Made by a program: the position numbers and the translations under genes. Shown here piece by piece: positions 29,880 through 43,462 of a stretch of DNA of 64,000 nt. Within the stretch, counting starts at the first letter, position 1. Each line of letters starts with the position of its first letter. The notes below the pieces were generated by a model. That model was not told the DNA's origin and did not search any database. It was given only the letters and a program-made list of their open reading frames with translations. The stretch is taken from the NCBI GenBank assembly GCA_032207245.1, contig CM063502.1, positions 140,110,173 through 140,174,172 on the forward strand, written 5' to 3'. This stretch comes from Pardosa pseudoannulata (lineage: Eukaryota; Arthropoda; Arachnida; Araneae; Lycosidae).

Positions 29880-30400
29880 TACATAGATTTCAAAGAACAA
29901 CTCAAAATCGTAATCAAAAAACCAAAAAGTCGTTCTTCCTTTTTCGTTGCTATTCGGCAAGGGAAAAACTTTTCAAAAAATATAAAAGGAAAAACCATAG
30001 ATCATAATTTGTTTTTCCATTTTCCACAGAAGCAAAATCACCCCATTTCATAGTTTTGTGGATATTTCGCCTTAATTTCGCATCGTTGTTTCTCCAACGA
30101 AACGAATGCCACAACAATTCTTTGCTATAATTCACAGCCGGTGTCCGAAACAAATCTTTGTTCTGACTGTACGTCATCAGCAGAAGAGGCGCCAATAGAT
30201 GTAAGAACATCGGAATTGAACCATAGAAGAGTGGAAGAAATACTGTGGTCCGCCAATCACGTTTTCTGGTCTAATACATTGACGGACGCGCATGAATGCG
30301 ATTTCCAACGGCAACCTTAGATTCCAGATGTACAGTTGGTAACAGACAAGCTGGTAGTGGTGATAATAAAGCGATGTTTTCCCGGAACATATTAGGAATC
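29880..30400. other. GC-richer, CpG-bearing island with open frames on both strands; function unknown
   Basis: This half-kilobase contrasts with its AT-rich flanks and carries CpGs, a CCAATCACG / reverse ATTGGCGG motif pair and TGACGTAC. On the minus strand 30210-29950 opens with a hydrophobic MFLHLLAPLLLMTYSQNK and runs 86 residues. On + a frame is open from about 30070 to 30317. I recognise neither protein. It could be a promoter with first exon, or a captured or transposon-derived piece. Confidence 0.3.
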
Positions 30401-30635
30401 GTAATTCATATGAAAGTACTTGCTCATAGATAGTTTATTAATTTTACTGACACTCTTAAAATCAATTCTCTGTATAAAAAATTGCGAAAATGTTATTCAA
30501 GCATTTCATAAAGGTAATACTAAATTACACGCACCATAGCATAACTAAATATTCATTCAGTTTATAACAAAATTATTTATTAAGTTTCAAAAAAGAACCC
30601 TCATCATAATTTGTTAATGCATTAACAAACTATCA

Positions 30636-30665
30636 GATGTGTGTGTGTGTGTGTGTGTGGGGGGC
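30636..30665. repeat. (GT)n tract ending in G run
   Basis: About 11 GT units followed by a G run. Confidence 0.9.
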
Positions 30666-31037
30666 AACACCTCCTAAAGAATCAAGCCATAGAACAAAGA
30701 ATGTGACGTCAAGTAGATAGGCCTTCGTCTCCAATTCTGATTTTCCCATAAATTATTTTTTCTGCTGTTTATGCTTATGGAAACATTTTTAAGTATCATA
30801 ATAGTGCTTAAAATTATGAAGACAATGTGCATTTTATACACAATTTCAATTTAAAAATCCCATAAGTTTGGAAATTAAACACATTTACTCATATTAAAAT
30901 GAGAATGTTGATAAAACAAATTACTTTAATAGATTTCGCATTACTAGAAAAGAAATATACATGAAATACATTATTTATATTCCTCCTTTGATTTTTAAAA
31001 TTACATTGATGCTATGGAAACCTTTAAAACAGTAAAA

Positions 31038-31040
<3 letters not shown>

Positions 31041-31086
<46 letters not shown>
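31041..31086. repeat. (TA)n microsatellite
   Basis: Pure TA repeat. Confidence 0.95.
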
Positions 31087-31088
<2 letters not shown>

Positions 31089-31360
31089 GTATATTTAAAT
31101 ATGGCTCGCAGCAAAAGTCCACACTTACATAATTAAATATTCTGTAAATTTTTTTGATTTAGACACTGTGTTTCTCTTCACAGTGCTTTTTATTTTTTAT
31201 TATTATTATGTATTAAATATAATACAGTAGGATTTAAATAATTGTATTATTGTTTCAAATGAAAAACAAAACAAAATGCTTCTAATTCATTTATTTATTC
31301 ATAATTAATTGCAGACAGAGAATTTTACATTAAATTGAAACACTAAAAAAAAAAACCAGT

Positions 31361-31365
<5 letters not shown>

Positions 31366-31418
<53 letters not shown>
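31366..31418. repeat. (TA)n microsatellite
   Basis: Pure TA repeat directly left of the first copy of a local direct repeat. Confidence 0.95.
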
Positions 31419-31429
31419 CAATTGTGACC

Positions 31430-31625
31430 TAATATTAAATAACATTAACCTCCAGGAACTTTCGAGTTAATCAAAGTTTCCTTTCCTTTGTTTTTGAATG
31501 TGGTGCAGGAAAAATTTTATTATTATTTAATTTGCAATAATTATTTACTAATATGTTCTACTACAATTTTAATAACACTTCGGATAAGTGGTCATTCTTA
31601 CAAATTTTAAAAATTAAATGCTTTA
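31430..31625 (+). repeat. Local direct repeat, copy 1
   Basis: It shares with 31988-32190 the order CTAATATTAA.TAACATTAACCT, AATCAAAGTTT, TTTTGAATGTG.TGCA, TTTGCAATAATTAT and AATAA.ACTTCGGA. No coding capacity is recognised. Confidence 0.7.
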
Positions 31626-31987
31626 TTCTGTTGATAAAATATAACCAACAACACTCATTGCAATTTTTAGTTGATTTTGAAATTTCAAAAATTTTTATTC
31701 ATATTTTGTTAACTTCTAAGTAATTATAAGAAATAGTAGTTATTATGTTATCACAACGATACTTTAAGCCAGCTCAATTATTATGATGAATTAAAATCCA
31801 ATTTTAATGCAAAAATATTTTTCCATTCTTTGTTAAATGACACAAAAATTACAATTATATACATATTTTAATACAGAATGTACAGAAAAATTTAGCAATA
31901 TATACAAAAGCAATTGGCTTTATAAATTTGTTCAAATTAATACAAGTATACCTGACATAACAGGTGACATAACATTGTTAAGAAAGT

Positions 31988-32190
31988 AATCTAATATTAA
32001 TTAACATTAACCTTTAGGATCTTTTGACTCAATCAAAGTTTTAAGATTCTTTACCTTTGCTTTTGAATGTGATGCATAAGAAATTGTTATTTATTAATTT
32101 GCAATAATTATGTAGCAATAGTAGCTTTTTTTCGATTTTAATAATACTTCGGAAGAGTAGCCTATCGTTTAATCCTGGTTGCTCCACCTG
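31988..32190 (+). repeat. Local direct repeat, copy 2
   Basis: Second diverged copy of the 31430-31625 segment, about 560 bp downstream in the same orientation. The DNA between is not obviously duplicated. Confidence 0.7.
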
Positions 32191-32848
32191 TATTATCGTT
32201 CTATTCTCACTTTTTTTTAAAAAAAATTCTGTTGAAAGTCTTATATAATAATGTTTTGCAAAATAAAGTTCACATACCTAAAATTAATAAGATTACCGCT
32301 ATTATTAAATTTATCAAAATATTATAATACTATACTATATAATATACAGGGAAGACTGGTTACAATCAAACAGTACTTTTAAGATCAGTAAATTTTTTAC
32401 AAAAAGTTACAATTTAAATATATGTTTTATAATTAGTTCTAGTGAGATGTAATTTGGAGCATTCACACTTTTACAACGTTAGCAATGGAAAATTATTGGT
32501 TTTAAGATATTGAAAGTAAATTTCATTCCTAAAAGTAATTTTGTTTTATTTACTTTGTTGTTGTAGTTGTTGTAATTATGAAAGAATTATTTTTTCTTCA
32601 AAGTTTTACATACCTCCAAAATGAATTTTTTTAACACAGTAATTTTTTTATACAGTAAGCACATACAGGGTTTATTTCAAGCATAAAGAAATTGTTTAAA
32701 ACTTAATAAAATTTTATTTAGATGGGGAAAATTCAAGATTAAAAGCATACATTGATTACATTTTTGTGCATACAAAACTGTGGATGGGAAAAAATCTAGT
32801 AAATTTTGGTTCATTGACTCCACCATTCCGACAAACAATTCAAAATAC

Positions 32849-32878
32849 TACAAAAAAAAAAAAAAAAAAAAAAAAAAA
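32849..32878 (+). repeat. Poly-A run
   Basis: Uninterrupted A tract of about 29 bp. Confidence 0.85.
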
Positions 32879-33612
32879 GAAAAATAATAATTAATTAATT
32901 ATGTAAGTAAGATATAATATTGTTCTTAATATTTTGTAGCAGAATAAGACAAACAGCAGACTTTTTTCTTTTAGAAATAGTTGTATTATATATAACAATT
33001 GTTTCACAGGGAAAATGAATGATATAAATAACATTTTATGAAAAGCGAAAGATTAATATGAAGGAATAATGTATCAGATAAATTGAAATATTCGTATATT
33101 TTCAAATTATATTAAAAAAATTAAAGCTATGCTAGTAAAATTCATTAATCTGAATAATGTTTTGAACTAATTTTGTTACCAAGCAAAAGAAATATATAAT
33201 ACTTACTTTGGAATTCTTTGTGATATTGCAATCACATGTAATTAGAGTTCTGAGCAGTGGAAAAAACCGGGTTTTTTGGGAAGGAAATTTTGCAAATTTC
33301 CAAAACATGGAAATTTTGAAGTATTTTGTTTACTTTTATCCTAATCGCACAAGACAGTTTTTACATTTCATAAATGATTTGATATTAACAGTTAACTGGC
33401 AACTGTAATGAATAAACGTGTAAGGATGCCAAATCGCCAAAAAATTGAATAATTGGGATTAACTAACTATATTTAGCAAGGTATTATGTTTAGTATGAAG
33501 GTATGAGTATATTTTTCCTTTGAGAAATATCCAATATTTTTATTATTACAGAAATATTAGGCAATAATTTGTAGTGTCACAAAACCCATAAATCATTATT
33601 TTTCTTGGATAA

Positions 33613-33732
<120 letters not shown>

Positions 33733-34039
33733 AAATGTGTGTGTGTGTAGAAATTGGACACAAAATGCAATATTGACATTTGATTACACCTTTAAATGAT
33801 ATATGCATAACAGAAAATAATAAACTGTTATTTTAAATTTAATGATTTATTTTTATAAAAGGAGGGGAAAAAGTTTAACATAAAGCAATTTACATAATAA
33901 TGATCAAAAATAGTGTATATAATTAGTATATCAATCAATTAAAATTGAAGCAACCAGTTATGTGTTTGATAAGACTAACATGGTAATTAATTACGTAAGT
34001 ACTACTATAAAATCATTTAAATGTTCATTGCTATTATTT

Positions 34040-34041
<2 letters not shown>

Positions 34042-34073
<32 letters not shown>
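34042..34073. repeat. (TA)n tract inside hAT copy A
   Basis: Short TA run. The matching position in copy B has a much longer tract and an inserted segment. Confidence 0.9.
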
Positions 34074-34075
<2 letters not shown>

Positions 34076-34275
34076 TAAATAGCATATAAAAGTAAAAAAA
34101 ACTCTTAGAAATAATATGCTAGTTCTTAAATAGCCGCTATTGAAAAAATAAATGTAAACATTGTTAAAATGATTTCTCCCCAAAGTTCACAAAATTTCGG
34201 GTTTATTTCCCAAAATTCCCAGGTTTATTTCCACCTCTTCAAAATTCTGGGTTTTTTTATATCTCTACATGTAAT

Positions 34276-34504
34276 CGCTGATATCCACTTTTTTCTTAAT
34301 TCTTCATTCTTTGGAAAACCAAAAGTTGACACTTTCTGTCCATCTTTGTGATAATTACCTCTGCATTTAGGTACAACGCATTTGTATACCGTTTCATTGA
34401 AGATTCTAACGGATAATTATAACGTAGAAAAATACTTAGTCAAACTCGTTCTCGTCGAATGCTCGAAACAGAAGTTTTTGCGTGTTTCGATGAAAACATC
34501 GCCA
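34276..34504 (-). other. Host DNA between the two hAT insertions
   Basis: Holds the THAP coding part (to 34392) and, upstream of it on the minus strand, about 110 bp of less AT-rich sequence with several CpGs (TCGATGAAAACATCG, CTCGTCGAATGCTCG) that may be 5' UTR or promoter of the THAP gene. An acceptor-like TATCCGTTAG also lies just upstream, so the exon may instead begin there. Confidence 0.4.
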
Positions 34505-34880
34505 TATACAATTAAAGTTGTGAGCAGTGAAAAAACCCCGGTTTTTTGGGAAGGGAATTTTGAAAAATTCCAAAACATGGGAATTTCAAAGTATTTTGAG
34601 GTCGCCAATTCCTATGACACAATGAGAACCACCATTTTTTTTTCTGTCTTTTTTGTAGACCTCAAAAGTTGATATTTTCACAAAATTTAACCATTATATT
34701 CTACGAAAAAAATTGAATAATTGGGATTCACTAACTATATTTGGCAAGGTATCATGTTTAGCATGAAAGTATGAGTATATTTTTCCTTTGAGAAATATCC
34801 AATATTTTTATTATTACATAAATATCAGGCAATAATCTGTAGTGTCACAAAACCCCTAAATCATTATTTTTCTTGGATAA

Positions 34881-35057
<177 letters not shown>

Positions 35058-35348
35058 GGAATTGGATACAAAATGCAACAGTGTCATTTGATGACACCTT
35101 TAAATGGTATATGCATTACTAAAATAATAAACTGTTATTTTAAATTTAAAGATATTTATTTTTATATTATAAAATGATCGGGAAAAATTTAGCATAAAGA
35201 AATTAACATAATAAATAATGATTAAAAATAATGTATATAACTATTATATTAGCAATTAAAATTGAAGCAACCAGTTATGTGTTTGATAAGACTAACAGGA
35301 TAATTAATTACATAAGTACTACTATAAAATTATTTAAATGCTCATTTC

Positions 35349-35353
<5 letters not shown>

Positions 35354-35416
<63 letters not shown>
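35354..35416. repeat. (TA)n microsatellite inside hAT copy B
   Basis: Pure TA repeat, left border of the extra segment. Confidence 0.95.
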
Positions 35417-36153
<737 letters not shown>

Positions 36154-36337
36154 CCGAAAGTAAAAAAAAAAATCTCTTAGAAATAATATGCTAGTTATTA
36201 AATAGCCACTGTTGAAAAAATAAATGTATATATTGTTAAAATGATTTCTTCCCAAAATTCTGGGTTTATTCCCCAAAATTCCCGGGTTTATTCCCACCTC
36301 TTCAAAATTCCGGGTTTTTTGCATCTGTATATACAAT

Positions 36338-36955
36338 CGTTTGCTGCAGTAAGCAATGTAGCTACAAAAAAGCCAAACTCACGCCAATTCGCCCCACATA
36401 AATGCTAAAATGTGGAAAGCTTACTTAGCTCTTCTTGGGCCTATGTAACCTACGTTATACGGGTAACCGGTACTACGGCTTGCTCCTTTAGGTGTTGGTG
36501 TGGGGAGCGGGTGCTAGCTTCTTGACTTTCATCTCATATTAAAGTTACCGTAGCAAATTTAAAATATTTTGACTTTTGCGTAAACGTGCGACTATAAAGG
36601 CTGTAATAACTCAGAAGGGAACAGTACAATTTCATTCTTTATGAGATATTTTTGTTGTACACAATTTCCTTCTTTGCAAGTTTTTTAAAATTTATTTTTT
36701 AATTTTAAATTTAATTTTTTTAATGTAAAATCTGTAACAATTCATTAGCTAATTTTTTTAATCTGAAGAATTCTTAATTTTCCCTTTACCTTTTTTTTTG
36801 TTTTTATAGTTATCCTTTAGTTTATCACCAATATATTTTCTGATTGGCATATCTCAAATGAATCCGAGAAAACACAATCTTGTTAAACAAATAATTTTCT
36901 TTTAATCCTGTAGTCCTAAGCATTTCCAACCAAAATTCTTACATGAGTTCGAAGA
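36338..36955. other. Intergenic, GC-richer at its left
   Basis: 36340-36540 has CpGs and GGGTAACCGG/TACC motifs. It could be a promoter for flanking exons, but no TATA, start or transcript is evident. The remainder is AT-rich. Confidence 0.3.
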
Positions 36956-37147
36956 TTATCTTTCATATTTCATTAATTGGAGGCAGATATGCCATAGCTC
37001 TTTAAGTAAAGGTAACAATTTCGTAACCGGTGGGTAGCCTGATAGAGGCTCGAGCAAGCCAAAGGTCCACATTGCCTTTATTCGAGTAGCGTCTGACTCA
37101 TGTTCTTCGTTCATCCAAGTGGCATTAGCAACAGCAACACAAGACAT
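36956..37147 (-). CDS. Unidentified 63-residue open frame
   Basis: Starts ATG and reads MSCVAVANATWMNEEHESDA through WTFGLLEPLSGYPPVTKLLP to a stop. Codon composition is less AT-biased than the flanks and the residue mix looks protein-like. I do not recognise it. It may be an exon, a captured piece or a decayed transposon. No good splice border is obvious at its left end. Confidence 0.25.
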   Translation of the reverse strand: MSCVAVANATWMNEEHESDATRIKAMWTFGLLEPLSGYPPVTKLLPLLKELWHICLQLMKYER

Positions 37148-37495
37148 ACAGAATTCCTATTTATTCAGGCGGAATTTTTCAGAGGTGACTATATATGCGG
37201 ATTGACCCTTTTTAGAAGGCCGACCATATAACGAGGTCTGGTTGTATTTATGTGAATTATTCAAATGCTATCGATAGCTATTTATGTCAAGTTTATTCTA
37301 CAATTAAAGTGTTAAATATTTTAGTGTTGAACAGATCTGAAGTGTACTATCAGAGCCAAAGCTCCTCGGATAAATAAACACAAAAACAATACTGGTGGTG
37401 TCAAGACTATTCAGTAAATTTTCTTAGTGTGGTACAAATCTTTCAAATGCCGCTCCTTAAATGTTTGATTATTCTGCTTTTGCCTCCCCTCAAGA

Positions 37496-37645
37496 TGCTA
37501 CCAGCCGGACAATGACCAAATGGTAATGCTGGTCGGCACCAGACTCCGCAAATTCGAATTGGCTTTAAGCAGTAGGTCCCGGTCTAGTTGCACTCGTGTA
37601 GCAAAAGGCAGACCATAGTGCTTCAAACTAAAACCAAACTCAAGT
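37496..37645 (+). mobile_element. tRNA-derived SINE copy with internal deletion
   Basis: The head has a B-box-like CAAATTCGAATT at 37549-37560. Then, skipping the usual middle block, comes GGCTTTAAGCAGTAGGTCCC, a GGTCTAGTTGCACTCGTGTA version of the body, GCAGACCATAGTGCTTCAAA and a CTAAAACCAAACTC tail. It lies about 50 bp upstream of an unidentified exon. Confidence 0.78.
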
Positions 37646-37694
37646 TGCTACCTGAATCGCCTACTCTCTGTATGATATCACAACACAATTTTAG

Positions 37695-37807
37695 ATGATG
37701 ATACAAGCAACAATGAAAAACTGACTATGATAGAAAAGAGAATGCTAAGCTTAATTGGACAGGCTTTTTCTGTTGGACTTGGAGGAATAAGAAGAGCTGG
37801 TTTTGAG
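37695..37807 (+). CDS. Internal exon of an unidentified protein-coding gene
   Basis: A T-rich acceptor (CACAATTTTAG) ends at 37694 and a donor GTTAGT starts at 37808. The 113-nt exon is open in one frame as DDDTSNNEKLTMIEKRMLSL followed by IGQAFSVGLGGIRRAGFE, with balanced codon use unlike random AT-rich DNA. It looks like a conserved internal exon with a charged N half and a Gly-rich helix-like end. I cannot name the protein, and partner exons were not found in the window, so its gene probably has very long introns. Confidence 0.5.
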
Positions 37808-39111
37808 GTTAGTTTACATTGTTGTAAATAACACATTGTTTAATGTTTGTTAAAGATACTATATTATTTTGTACAATTCCTAAATAGCTACTGAAATAAA
37901 TGACAAAATTTGGCGAACTTGCTGAAAAAGCCGTTATGGCATTTTCATGTTTCTGTGTGTGACTCTGAAAATGTTAGTAAAGTCTTATCCACGGTCGTAA
38001 TGTGGGAGGAGCAAGGTGGATCAAATCCCCCTCCTAGAATTTTTAAAGGAAGGGCAATTTTGATGTTTAGCATCTCTTTTTTTTTTTTTTTGGGGGGGGG
38101 GGGGGGGGCTTATTCATATTTTACATTTCTGATTCCACTTTTGCTCCCTCAATCGAAACGGCCAAATTCGAGCTCCTAGTCTTAGCTTAAAAGAAAAGTA
38201 GCAAAAACCCATTTTGTTATAAGGTAACATTTTTGTAAAGCACAATTTTACTTTTCAAAATTTGTCAATAATTGTAATTTAGAAGGCTGTCTTTAATAAT
38301 TAAAATTTATTTATGTAAATAGCTGATAATGTATGTTTGAAGACGTGAATTAAAAAAAGGCTGTTATCGACAAAATGTAAATTTCGGTGAAAATCTATTC
38401 AAGTAAATCTATAGTAAGAAATCTTTCTTGGAGGTGGCGCCATCTATTAAAATATATTAGCATGACTTTCGAACATTAAAACGTAATTTTGTAAAGCGTA
38501 ACGAAGCCGAATTCTATTTTCTCCTACACTGTTAAATACAACAAATTAAATTTTTATTTAGAATCACTGTATGTATTTAATTTCAGGGAAAAGGCATAAA
38601 AATGAATTTTATTTGAAGCGTAGTTTAAAGTAGAATACCTAAAGTTTTCATTAATGATAGTTGTATATTCTTATATAGTTAGAATATGTTAACACTGATA
38701 CTAAAAAAATATAGATTTAGTAATTCATAATCAGTCAGTATTAAGGATATTATTTTGAGTAAGCATTTTCCAGATAGAGGGATTATTGAATTTTTATAAG
38801 CTACTTGCAACAAAAAATTACATTTTACATGAAGTATTGATGTAAGCTCTTTTGGAAATATGCTTATGCACTTTGAAACAATTTATCGCTTGAGAAATCT
38901 AGCATACGATCACATTCAGAAACGATTAATTTAGTTTATAACAAAGTTGTTAGCAAATTTCAGTATATATAGAGTAAAATAAAGTTTAATGTAATAGACA
39001 TCGTATTAGAAAATGCTGGGTATTTAATTAAAATTGGCATTAAAAGAAGAAAAGAATCATAAATGTTCAAAGAAAGAAAAATCTAAATTAATTTTTAATT
39101 GCTGTTATGGT
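37808..39111. other. No gene seen; contains a T/G homopolymer junction
   Basis: A T run of about 15 followed by a G run of about 17 at 38077-38108. Otherwise AT-rich with no recognisable feature. Confidence 0.5.
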
Positions 39112-39320
39112 TTCCCATATTTCATCCCTAAGCATTTCCACCCATTTACATCATAATTTATCCGTGGCTTTTTTTAGTATCTTTCTGCTGCATGCTTTAA
39201 AGTCCCCTGCCAAGTTGCAGGCTAGTTTAAAATTAATTTAAACGAATAATGGCAGATAATTTCCTCACAAAATACTTCAGAATAGTTAATGGTTAAAGGT
39301 TTTCCTTTATAATGTTGTAG
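39112..39320 (+). repeat. Dispersed repeat family, copy 1 of 3
   Basis: Shares with 53765-53995 and 62418-62640 the order TTTCATCCCTAAGCATTTCC, CATAATTTATC.GTG, a TTTCTGC motif, a TTAAAATTAATTTAAACGAA-like block, CTCACAAAATACTT and AATAGTTAA.GGTTAA. No coding capacity is clear. Probably part of a transposon. Confidence 0.68.
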
Positions 39321-41256
39321 GTACAGCATGTCTTTACAAGAAAAAAAAAATCGTAATGGAACTTTTAACAAATAATCGAATAATCTATATGACAAAATCA
39401 GAAATTACAAATCATGTTTTAGCAATCAAACATAAAAAATAATTAAAGTATAAAAAGAGGTAAATACTTTCATCTCTCACCAAGTTAACACTTCTTAACT
39501 TTATCCCTAATACAAAATCCTGAACATCAAAGGAATAAATATCACTAATTCAGAATATCTTTAAATATTTACTACTGACAAAGGAAGAGAAGTCCTTTGC
39601 AAACGGGAAAATTTGGATGTCAAACTGTAATTGCTAGTACTTATCTTACTTATACTCACGTACTTTATCTACGTATTAAGGAAAGTACTTATGGCCTTTG
39701 CTTTTAATACGTATTTCCTATTTGTACTGGAGACTTTAACATTTTCGTTTTTCATTCCTTTTAGATGGATGTATTCCACGTATTCTTTTACCACGTATTC
39801 TTCTACTAATTTCTTTCAAATTTTTTCTGCAGATCTTTAACAAAATAATTTTTTTATTACTGATCGAAAAGCTTGGAATTTACAATTATTAGTATATATT
39901 TAGAAAAATTCTGTATTTAGCATTTCCTTCTCTTGTATAATTATTTAACTACTATGCTTGGAAGCTCCAGTCAGAGCAAGACAGATCCCCGCTATGGTTT
40001 ATTTTCATGAATATACATAATGAATTATGAATATACATTATGAATATACTTAAGCTTAATAATAAAATTAAACCAGACGGTATTTCTAAACTTGATCCAA
40101 ACTATTAGGAGGAGTAAAAGGGAAAAGCAGCTCTTCTTTTCACTGTATTTAAGTGTTTACTCATTTTCAAACTTCCATAAAAATAATTTCTTCCGGTCGC
40201 AGATAGATTCACTTTCACCTAGTTGATAAAAAGTGGAATTGGTAAGATTCTAATTGTATGAAAACTTTGAGTCTTGGTTTTAACTCGGAATAGGAAATTT
40301 TGCTACATGATAAGAAATGCTAAACCCAGAATTTTTATTGATTCTCGATTTTTCCTGGGCTATTTTGCACACATTTGCATTTACCATTTACAATAGCACT
40401 ACTTTGAAATACAAATGGTGTTTCACACATCCTGTAGCGTTTTTGACTTTCTCCATAAATTTAAATTTAAATGTTAAAATGAAAAAACAGGACTGGCATC
40501 TAGTTAAAATAGGAAAATATCTTCAGCAGTATTAAAAATATGTTGTGCTGTAACGTGTCGCTGGAAAAGAAACAATGGACTGAAGACTATATTTTTGTGC
40601 TTTCCGACGAAAAGTATTCTTATTCGATTATTAAAAAATGTGTGAAAAGCATGGTTCCAATATTTCTACACTTAAAATAAGTGACACAAATATTACAAAT
40701 GAAAGGAATACTAAAGTTTACATTTGATTATGTGAAAGGCAAAGAATGCATGCCTAACAGAGGTACGTACACCTGTTATTAAACATAAAGTCGCATTCCT
40801 TGTTTTAAAGGAATATACAGCCCTCTCTCCAAAGAGCTATCACAAATATTTGAAATATCTGTGTAGGAAAAGGGAACAAAATTGTAAAAACTACTAAAAG
40901 TTAAAATAAAAAAGTATGATGTTCAGTGTCTAACACCGAAAAATGTTTCTCACCTTATGACTATATACAGATTGTTGTATGAAAATTACACCACTGTTTA
41001 AAATGAAAATAATTTGCCTATTTTGTCGAATTTCATGAAAAAAAATCAGAAAGAAATGTAAAACCACTTCAAGACAAACCTGCAAATCTTGTATTCCGAA
41101 TACGTAAGTGTAAATATGTGTGTAGGCGGGGCTGGAAGAGGAACAGGCTTTATAAGCGTACGTGTCAAAATACACATTTCATTCGCTTGCACAGCTCGCG
41201 GAATTTATTGGGTTTTTTTTCAAGCATTTGGTTAAATTCAAATTCTATCAGTAAAA
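39321..41256. other. No gene seen
   Basis: AT-rich. 39650-39810 has several ACGTATT words but no clear structure. The right end may hold the 5' flank of the Tc1-like element that follows. Confidence 0.45.
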
Positions 41257-42197
41257 ATGAGTAACCACCCACGTTTAGCTGATTTTGTAGAGCATCCAAA
41301 TTACCTCCCAACTTCGTGCGTAGCTTGTGGAAAAGTTCCAGGATACCGGAACCATCGAGAGAAGGTCTGGGCAAAGTCGTTCAAGAGCCATTATGACCAG
41401 AGAAGATCGCCATTTGACCACTATAGCGAAGAGTAATAGGGGTTCTACAGCTTCTTAGCTCTCTCGTAACTTGTATGCAACTACAGGAACCCTAGTTTCA
41501 AAGGTGTGCTTTTCCAGGAGACATCATGAGAGGGTTGTTTGCAAAAAAGACTTGCTATTTGCGTTCCTCTCACGTCTACGAACAGGAGAGTCCGTTTAGC
41601 ATGGTGCAGAGAATATAGAGATTGGAGTATGGATCGTTCTGTTCACTGATGAGTTCCAGTTCTGCCTAACTACCGATTATCGTAGTATGTTCACATGGAG
41701 AGAACCAGGGACCCGCTATTTACCCACAAATGTTCACGAAATTGAATGATGCCGGAGGTTTAATAATCTGGGCAGGCATTATGTTGAACGGTCGCACATC
41801 CTCATGTCTTTGAAAGAGGCACTGCGACTGGTGTGAGATACAGGGATGAGATCTTGGAGCCATATGTTCGTCTTTTCAGGGTGCAGTTCACCCTGAGTTC
41901 AATTTAAAGAACGATAACGCGAAAACACATAGAGCTCTTCTGATCGACGAATATCTAGAACGTGAGGATATGATCGCCAGATGGATTGGCCAAACAGGTG
42001 TCCAGACCTCAACCCTAAAGAGCATGTCTGGAACACTCTGGGGAGGGGAATTGCAACTCGCAACTTCCCTCCGGCCTGAATCTCAGCTGAACGAGGGAAA
42101 CCAATTGCCACAGAAATTCATAAACTGCCTTATTTCAAGAATGAAATAACGCTGCGAGTTCTCTATATCTGTAAGAAGGGATTCTACCCCCTATTAA
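41257..42197 (+). mobile_element. Tc1-like transposase pseudogene, near full length with frameshifts
   Basis: Cut-and-paste transposase of the Tc1/mariner superfamily. It starts ATG with SNHPRLADFV, then by frame: FQDTGTIERRSGQSRSRA and REDRHLT (HTH linker), LFTDEFQF (first catalytic Asp), WREPGTRYLPTNV, LIIWAGIMLNGRTSS, FERGTATGVRYRDEILEPYV, RLFRGAVHPEF, NDNAKTHRALLIDEYLERED (second Asp), a frameshifted SPDLNPIEHVW region (WIGQTGVQTSTLKSMSG) and the end FINCLISRMK..RRDSTPY. The length of about 313 codons is close to the usual 340. At least three frameshifts and several stops make it inactive. The N-terminal HTH is badly eroded. It is a different Tc1 lineage from the relic at 12170-13270. Confidence 0.9.
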
Positions 42198-43462
42198 CCC
42201 ATTTTTTGTTCTATTCTGCAACCGCTATTTCATACCTTTCTACTCTAATGAGTGTTATGCACAATCATGAGTGTGTATTATAACTGTAGAATAGTCATTT
42301 GTTTTGTATTGTATCAATGTATGTACACATCAAATTTCATTAAAATCAATCCAATAGTTCTGGAGATAATTGACCAAATCTGAAATTTCTCTTAATTTTT
42401 AACATGAGTGTATTTGGCAGGTTAAAAGTGAAAATATATAATTACATTCGATGACACTTAGATTTTCTTATCTGATTGCAATAGAAAGAGATTTATTTAT
42501 TACTGGAAAGGAGGAGAAAAAGACTTAAAATGTTAGATTAGAGAAACAAGGGAAGTTTTGTTAAAGGTTTTGCGGCTATTCCTGGATTCTCTTATAGCGG
42601 AATACTTAATATAAGGTAAATCGAAAGAAAAAGTCAAAATGAATTCTGGTTACTAACATAAATATGTTTTAGCAGTTATTTTCTAAGAAGAAATTCCATT
42701 CTTCAATCTAAACAATTTTCTGCGTTAAGTTCAGTCAGGATAGGTCTACAAGCCATATATACTTCTAATTTTGCTCCGCTATTTTTTTAACAGATGAGAA
42801 ATAAAACCGAAATTGAAGCTATTCCCTTTAATAGCATCCCACCCAACCCCCCTGACGTATCTTCTACGGATTACTATACATTTTAAAGCAAGCTCTTTAT
42901 AAGCGGCAAACTAAAATATTTTATGGACTCTGGAAGATTAGGAAGGAGGGGTGCAACAAAAACAACCTTGATGTTTTAAGAAATGCTCTGTTATCGTGGA
43001 AATCAAGATGAAATATAATAGATAATCAAAAGGGCTATTAGAATGAACATACTAGAAAAAAAAATTATATTTTTTACTTATAAATCTTTGCAAAATCATT
43101 ACAAAAATGTGTGAACACCATCTGTAATGGAATAGATTTACCATCTGGTATCGCCGAGAAGTTTATTCAAACTTCAAAAGAATGGTTTCTTTCTTTATTT
43201 TATTTCTGCGTATTATACGTTACTTTAATTTATTTTTACTGAATCTGTGTGTACCAAAGTATGTGATTACAGCAGGACAATATTGAACAGGAAGAATAAT
43301 GATCATTTCTTCGTATGAGTACGGAAGGAAAAGCTGGTATTTATATATAGTGGAGCCTCTATCTATACGCACATTATTCCTTTTTCTGATGGCTCAATCG
43401 TCGCTTTTTGGCATCAGTGTCCTCGTTGTAGAATCCCGTCTCTGGCATAGTTATCTACAGCA
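42198..43462. other. 3' flank of the Tc1-like element, then no gene seen
   Basis: 42198-42420 contains AAATTTCATTAAAATCAAT and GGAGATAATTGACCAAAT, wording typical of the noncoding 3' arm of Tc1-like elements, and ACATGAGTGT, which may be near the terminal repeat. The matching left terminus was not located. The rest is AT-rich. Confidence 0.4.

Noticed and set aside
42793..42885. Short frame MRNKTEIEAIPFNSIPPNPP after an acceptor-like site
   Set aside because: Too short, no donor or partner and no recognisable family.
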